Assembly (NCBI RefSeq): GCF_003610405.1
Contig: NZ_RAQC01000001.1
Coordinates: 2,108,001 to 2,172,000, forward strand
Direction of reading: 5' to 3'
Length of the DNA stretch: 64,000 nt
Source: Microbacterium sp. AG238
GTDB taxonomy: Bacteria > Actinomycetota > Actinomycetes > Actinomycetales > Microbacteriaceae
Shown: piece by piece, positions 60,010 through 64,000 of the stretch
Position numbering within the stretch: position 1 is the stretch's first letter
Layout: each line of letters starts with the position of its first letter
The notes under the pieces: model-generated
What the model was told of the DNA's origin: nothing
Seen by the model: the letters and a program-made list of their open reading frames with translations, nothing else
Databases searched by the model: none
Made by a program: the position numbers and the translations under genes

Positions 60010-60809
60010 ACCCCGGCGTCCGCGGGCTCGTCGGCCGTCGCCTTCGCGCGACCGCGGCCCGGCTTGGTCTCGGGGGCGAGGGCGCGCAAGCGCTCGGCGA
60101 CGAGCATCGGGGGATTGCCCGCTTGGACGGCGAGCATGCCCTCGGTCACGAGCGTCATGCGGTCGACCTCGATCTCGGCGAGGCGCTGCAGGCGGGTGCC
60201 GATCGGCAGCCAGATGAAGTTCGCTGACAGCAGGCCCCACAGGGTGGCGACGAAGGCCGCCGCGATGAGGGGGCCGAGCTGGTCGGGCTTGTCGAGGTAC
60301 TCGAGCACGTGGGTGAGCGAGACGACCGTTCCCACGATGCCGACCGTCGGGGCGTACCCGCCCAGAGCGGAGTAGAACCGCGAGGCCGTGCGGCGCTCCG
60401 CGGCGACGGTGGCGACGCGGTCTTCGAGGACGACGCGGAGGTCTTCGGCATCCGTGCCGTCCGCGATGCTCTGGAGGGCGTGGCGCAGCAGCGGGTCCTT
60501 CTCGTCCGCCACCGCGCTCTCGAGCGCGAGCAGGCCCTCGGCGCGCGCCTTCTCGGCATAACCGACGACGGTGTCGATGAGCGCCTCGGTGGAGCCCTTG
60601 ATGCCGACGAACGCTCGCGGCAGCGCGCGCACGGCGCCCGCGGCATCGCGCAGCGTGCCTCCGGCGATCCCGATCGCGATCGTCGCTCCGAACACCAGCA
60701 CCATCGGCGCCGGCAGCAGCAGGGCGTTGAGGCTCGCCCCCTCGAGCTGGATCATCGCCCACAGGCCGCCGAAGGCCAGCAGGATGCCGATGAGCAGTGA
60801 CGGATCCAT
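60006..60809 (-). CDS. motA: Flagellar stator protein MotA
   Basis: 267 residues, four membrane segments with the large cytoplasmic loop between 2 and 3 (AEKARAEGLLALESAVADEKDPLL in part). GGYAPTVGIVGTVVSLTHVLE and GLLSANFIWLPIGTRL are the conserved channel-lining stretches. ATG at 60809; stop/start overlap with flbD is TGATG. Confidence 0.95.
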   Translation of the reverse strand: MDPSLLIGILLAFGGLWAMIQLEGASLNALLLPAPMVLVFGATIAIGIAGGTLRDAAGAVRALPRAFVGIKGSTEALIDTVVGYAEKARAEGLLALESAVADEKDPLLRHALQSIADGTDAEDLRVVLEDRVATVAAERRTASRFYSALGGYAPTVGIVGTVVSLTHVLEYLDKPDQLGPLIAAAFVATLWGLLSANFIWLPIGTRLQRLAEIEVDRMTLVTEGMLAVQAGNPPMLVAERLRALAPETKPGRGRAKATADEPADAGV

Positions 60810-61075
60810 CAGCGCTCGCCCCCCGTGACCGGGGAGGCCGACCCGGAGGCCGAACCGGATGCCGACCCGGAGGCCGCGGCATGGCCGAGCGCCGTCGCGA
60901 GCACGCGGGCGCGGAAATCGACGATGCTCTGGATGACGGCATCCATCGTCTCGGCGACGACGAACGTCGCCCCGTCGACCAGTGTCAGCGTCGTATCCGG
61001 GCTCGCCTGGATGCGTTCGACGAGGTCGGGGTTCACGGCGAACCGGTGGCGGTTCAGTCGTGTCAGAACGATCAT
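60809..61075 (-). CDS. flbD: Flagellar FlbD family protein
   Basis: 88 residues: MIVLTRLNRHRFAVNPDLVE, VDGATFVVAETMDAVIQSI match the small FlbD family found just before motA in many flagellar operons; role unclear. The tail is a GSAS repeat made by a 12-bp tandem DNA repeat (about 60831-60875), which may be prone to slippage. Confidence 0.9.
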   Translation of the reverse strand: MIVLTRLNRHRFAVNPDLVERIQASPDTTLTLVDGATFVVAETMDAVIQSIVDFRARVLATALGHAAASGSASGSASGSASPVTGGER

Positions 61076-61180
61076 GTCGCCCTTCTCGTCGGTCGGCGCG
61101 TGGGGGATCGGGGTCGTCGCGGGTACGGCGGCTCCGAGAGGACTGTCGGCAGGACGCGGCGGTCGGTTAGCGTTGCGCTC

Positions 61181-61810
61181 GTGTCAGCGTCGTCACCGCA
61201 GCCCTCGTTCTTCCGACCCGTCGCACCGCGGGACATCCCCGACGACGATCATCCGGCGCTCGACATGCCGCCATGGATGGGCCCGCCGTGGCACGTCGCG
61301 CCCGCGATCGTGGCGCTCGACCGGGAGGTGGGTCGCTCGTCCGACACGGTGGTGTCGCTCGTCCTCGCGCGGGTGTACCGAGAGGGCGTGGCACTGCGGC
61401 TGGCGGTGCGTGTCGCCGAGACAGGTCGGCTCGCGCGGCAGCGGATCTGGGGATACCTCGACCGCGCCCACGGCCGGGGTCAGCTCGACGAGCGGTTCGA
61501 TCCGACGGGCCTGCGCTGGGGCGTCCGCTTCGCCGACGGGCGCACCGTCACGACGCAGGACGATTCGCCGTGGGCGCGGGGCGACGTGACCGATACGCAG
61601 GTCGAGGGGCCGGTGCTCGAGGGACTCGCCCGCCCGCAGGGCTACGCCGACAGCTGGGAGCGCGAGTTCTGGGTCTGGCCGACGCCCCCCGGCGCGACGT
61701 TCGAGGTCGGAGTCGAGTGGACCGCCCGGGGCATACCCGAGACGGTCACCGAGCTCGATGCGGAGGCGCTCGACGCGGCATCAGCGCGAGCGCGCCCGCT
61801 GTGGCTTTGA
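61181..61810 (+). CDS. Conserved protein of unknown function inside the flagellar cluster
   Basis: 209 residues from GTG 61181 (VSASSPQPSFFRPVAPRDIPDD). No known domain was recognised; it is soluble, Arg/Trp-rich, with DTVVSLVLARVYREGVALRLAVRVAE and EREFWVWPTPPGATFEVGVEW suggesting a beta-rich fold. A TTAGCGT sequence just before the start may be a leaderless promoter. It is the only plus-strand gene in the flagellar region, divergent from flbD and convergent with flgE; it splits the cluster into two transcripts. Confidence 0.75.
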   Translation: MSASSPQPSFFRPVAPRDIPDDDHPALDMPPWMGPPWHVAPAIVALDREVGRSSDTVVSLVLARVYREGVALRLAVRVAETGRLARQRIWGYLDRAHGRGQLDERFDPTGLRWGVRFADGRTVTTQDDSPWARGDVTDTQVEGPVLEGLARPQGYADSWEREFWVWPTPPGATFEVGVEWTARGIPETVTELDAEALDAASARARPLWL

Positions 61811-61820
61811 CCGGCCGCGC

Positions 61821-61902
61821 GCGCAACTCCTCAGAAACCGTCGCAGCCGGCGCCGCCTGCGGGTCATGCGGGCGAACCCACGGGGATTCTGAGGAGTTGC
61901 GC
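61821..61902. repeat. 16-bp inverted repeat with a 50-bp loop
   Basis: Arms GCGCAACTCCTCAGAA (61821-61836) and its exact complement TTCTGAGGAGTTGCGC (61887-61902). It lies between the convergent unknown gene and flgE. Possible bidirectional terminator or a small repetitive element; no other copy was seen in the window. Confidence 0.8.
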
Positions 61903-61912
61903 TCCGCGGCGA

Positions 61913-63073
61913 TCAGCGCTTGAGGTTGGTCAGCTCCTGCAGCACCTCGTCGCTCGTGGTGATGATGCGGGCGTTAGCCTGGAATCCGCGCTGCGCGACG
62001 ATCAGGTTCGTGAACTCCTGCGAGAGGTCGACGTTCGACATCTCCAGCGCCCCGCTGACGAGCCCGCCGCGATCATCGGTGCCCGCGGTGCCGACCGCGG
62101 CCGCGCCCGAGTTCGCTCCGGCGCGATACTGCGACGAGCCGGCCTTCTCGAGCCCCTCGGGGTTGTCGAACGATGCGAGCGCGATCTGCGCGAGCACCGA
62201 GGTCGCCCCGTTGCTGAACGCGCCGACGAGGCTGCCGTCGGCCGACAGGGTGTACGAGACGAGGCTGCCGGGCGCGCGACCGTCCTGCCCGCCGAGCTTG
62301 ACGGTGCTGAGGTCGGCGTAACCGGTGATGGCCGAGAGGTCTACGGCGACACCCCCCGAGGTGATGGTGGCGGGCGTCGTGGTCAGGCGTCCGTCGGTGA
62401 AGGCGAGCTGCGTCGTCGCGGCGCCGTCGGTGACATCCCAGCCGCCCGCGGTGCGCGTGAAGGTCAGCGCGAGCTGCCGCGATTCGCCCTGCGCGTCGTA
62501 CACGGTCACATCGCGCACGAGCTTCTCGCCGACGGCGGCGCCGGAGGGCAGGTTGCCGGTGACGCTGGCGTTCTCGGTGCGCCGCCCGGGCGAGGTCGCG
62601 CCGACGGGGAGGGCGATGTTGCCGACCGGCCCGCCCGTCGGCACGACGCCGTCGACGGCGGTCCAGCCCTGGACCAGCGCGCCGTCCTTGGTGGTCAGGC
62701 GACCCGCGGAGTCGAAGCCGAACGAGCCGTTGCGCGTGTACAGCGTCTCGGCCCCGTTGCGTACGACGAAGAAGCCGTCACCGGCGATCATGAGGTCGGT
62801 GGGCACGCCGGTGGCCTGCTGCGACCCCTGCGTGAAGTTGGTGCGGACGGCGGCGACCTGGGTGCCCAGGCCCACCTGAGCGGCGTTCGTGCCGCCGGCG
62901 CCGGCCTGCGCCGCGCGGGAGTTCTGCACGATCTGCGAGAGCGTGTCCTGGAACTGGACCGATCCCGCCTTGAACCCCACGGTGTTGACGTTGGCGATGT
63001 TGTTGCCCGTCACATCGAGCATGGTCTGGTGCGAGCGGAGGCCGGAGATGCCGGCGTAGAGCGAGCGGAGCAT
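61913..63073 (-). CDS. flgE: Flagellar hook protein FlgE
   Basis: 386 residues. MLRSLYAGISGLRSHQTMLDVTGNNIANVNTVGFK (in parts) is the N-terminal rod/hook motif; GDGFFVVRNGAETLYTRNGSF and the C-terminal EMSNVDLSQEFTNLIVAQRGFQANARIITT are the other family signatures. FlgE polymerises into the hook. Length is in the usual 380-420 range. ATG start. Confidence 0.95.
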   Translation of the reverse strand: MLRSLYAGISGLRSHQTMLDVTGNNIANVNTVGFKAGSVQFQDTLSQIVQNSRAAQAGAGGTNAAQVGLGTQVAAVRTNFTQGSQQATGVPTDLMIAGDGFFVVRNGAETLYTRNGSFGFDSAGRLTTKDGALVQGWTAVDGVVPTGGPVGNIALPVGATSPGRRTENASVTGNLPSGAAVGEKLVRDVTVYDAQGESRQLALTFTRTAGGWDVTDGAATTQLAFTDGRLTTTPATITSGGVAVDLSAITGYADLSTVKLGGQDGRAPGSLVSYTLSADGSLVGAFSNGATSVLAQIALASFDNPEGLEKAGSSQYRAGANSGAAAVGTAGTDDRGGLVSGALEMSNVDLSQEFTNLIVAQRGFQANARIITTSDEVLQELTNLKR

Positions 63074-63159
63074 GGTGTGTCCTTCGGTGAGGGGGCTGAC
63101 GTTTTCGGTGGGACTGGCGGGATGCGCGGGGGCGAGGGGCGGGGCGTCGGCGAGGTGAT

Positions 63160-63606
63160 TCAGGATGCGGATGCCGCGGGCGCCGCAGCATCCGTCACGG
63201 AGATCCCCGACACGACGTCGAGGGGCACGGCGGTGCCGCCGATCGTGACGAGCGGGACGCCCTTCTCGAACGACACCTGGGTCACGCGACCGCCGCGGGT
63301 CGTGCCGTCCGCGTCGACGTACGAGGCCTGCTGACCGACGAGCGCGGCGGCGGTCTGGCGCATGGTGAGGGCGAAGTGCTCTGACGAGGTGGTGGTGAGC
63401 GCGACGAGCTGCTCCATCATCGCGAGCTGCGTCGTCTGCGCCATCATCTCGTTGGTGTCGAGCGGCGAGCTCGGGTCCTGGTTCTTCATCTGCGCGACGA
63501 GCAGTTGCAGGAAGACCTCCGAGTCGAGCGTCTGCTTCGGGGCGGCGGGGGGAGGGGATGCCGTGGGCGTGGCGCCCACGACGCCGACGGGCGGAATGCT
63601 GCTCAT
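63160..63606 (-). CDS. flgD: Flagellar hook assembly protein FlgD
   Basis: 148 residues. FLQLLVAQMKNQDPSSPLDTNEM is the conserved N-terminal stretch (in part FLQLLVAQMKNQDPSSPLD). FlgD caps the growing hook and scaffolds FlgE addition. The protein is shorter than the ~220 residues of enterics, lacking most of the Ig-like part, as in many actinobacteria. ATG at 63606 chosen; the frame runs back into fliK but the family begins here. Confidence 0.92.
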   Translation of the reverse strand: MSSIPPVGVVGATPTASPPPAAPKQTLDSEVFLQLLVAQMKNQDPSSPLDTNEMMAQTTQLAMMEQLVALTTTSSEHFALTMRQTAAALVGQQASYVDADGTTRGGRVTQVSFEKGVPLVTIGGTAVPLDVVSGISVTDAAAPAASAS

Positions 63607-63619
63607 GGGATTCTCCGAT

Positions 63620-64000
63620 TCAGGCGTAGAGGTCGATGCGGCCGGCCTCGAGAGGCGCGGGGCGGTGGGGCCCGGCGATGCCGGTGTCGTCGGGGTCGGA
63701 CGCACGACCGGTGTGCTCGTTGCCGTGCACGCCGGGGCTCTGCGGGGATGCTCCGCCGGACGAGCCGCCTCCGGATGTCTGCGCGCCGAAACCGCCCGGA
63801 CCGCTCGGCGTCGCCTGGTGGCCGACGGTCGGCAGCGACGACGGTGTCGGCGACGGATCGTCGCCCGCGGCGAGGCTGACGGACGAGAAGGGTGCGAGCG
63901 CGGCGAGATCGCGCCGCAGCTCGCCCAGGAGCGCGCGGATCGCATCGTGCGCCGCCGGCGTGCCGGTGGCGAGCTCGACGGTGACGGCAGATCCGGAGAT
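63620..64000 (-). CDS. fliK: Flagellar hook-length control protein FliK, 3' part
   Basis: Only the C-terminal 126 residues are inside the window; the frame is open at the right edge. ISGSAVTVELATGTPAAHDA and IRALLGELRRDLAAL are the end of the FliK C-terminal (Flg_hook) domain, followed by a Gly/Ser/Pro-rich tail ending EAGRIDLYA and a TGA. FliK measures hook length and triggers the FlhB switch. It lies 13 bp before flgD in the same direction. Confidence 0.75.
   Translation of the reverse strand: MSGSAVTVELATGTPAAHDAIRALLGELRRDLAALAPFSSVSLAAGDDPSPTPSSLPTVGHQATPSGPGGFGAQTSGGGSSGGASPQSPGVHGNEHTGRASDPDDTGIAGPHRPAPLEAGRIDLYA

Noticed and set aside
1-64000. CRISPR arrays, prophage or insertion sequences
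   Set aside because: The tandem repeats are 83-84 bp or 402 bp without spacers, no cas or transposase gene was recognised, and the gene named phage holin is a common chromosomal membrane family.

Overview
The window is high-GC actinobacterial DNA. Gene content, frequent GTG starts, 1-4 bp ATGA/GTGA gene overlaps and the recurrent word GGATGCC/GGCATCC suggest a flagellated member of the Microbacteriaceae, probably Microbacterium or a close relative. This placement is inferred from the look of the sequence, not from a database search. No rRNA, tRNA, CRISPR, transposase or prophage was seen.

Region 1 (1-18 kb) is mixed chromosomal housekeeping and accessory genes: the 3' part of a cell-wall-anchored alginate-lyase-like protein, a zinc alcohol dehydrogenase divergent from an ACR3/BASS-type transporter, a Tat-lipoprotein intradiol dioxygenase, a DUF222-HNH endonuclease, small hydrolases and oxidoreductases, purB, a low-molecular-weight phosphatase, a helical WXG-like protein plus membrane-anchored alpha/beta hydrolase pair, and a HisC/Pat-type aminotransferase.

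Region 2 (16.7-26.3 kb) is a glucan or oligosaccharide locus. A minus-strand run (lacI-type regulator, family 5 binding lipoprotein, two permeases, fused double ATPase, glycoamylase-domain glucanase) diverges from a GH13 glucosidase across two LacI-type operators. Region 3 (26.4-30.7 kb) holds an SRPBCC gene and a three-gene 2-oxoacid dehydrogenase operon (E1 alpha, E1 beta, E2) without E3. Region 4 (30.9-38.4 kb) holds a DUF5819-HTTM membrane pair, a large LARTG surface protein with an almost exact 402-bp tandem duplication, a phytoene-desaturase-like oxidoreductase and a manganese exporter.

Region 5 (38.6-50.2 kb) is a tightly overlapping minus-strand catabolic operon: ribose/AI-2-type ABC importer, LsrF-like class I aldolase, GlpD/EryB-like FAD dehydrogenase, FGGY kinase and a class II aldolase-SDR fusion. 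It is read away from a divergent UTRA-type GntR regulator, with an imperfect 24-bp inverted repeat between them. The combination mixes lsr-type and erythritol-type functions, so its substrate is not obvious.

Region 6 (50.2-64 kb) starts with an orphan zinc-binding lipoprotein and csrA. A flagellar cluster follows, all on the minus strand: fliK (partial), flgD, flgE, flbD, motA, motB, fliM, fliN, fliO, fliP, fliQ, fliR, flhB, flhA. One unrelated plus-strand gene interrupts it. A 500-bp array of ~83-bp repeats lies between motB and fliM, where fliL would often be. Two families of intergenic repeats, an ~80-bp palindromic element (four full copies plus one half copy) and the 83-84-bp repeat (two loci), are the most distinctive non-coding features.
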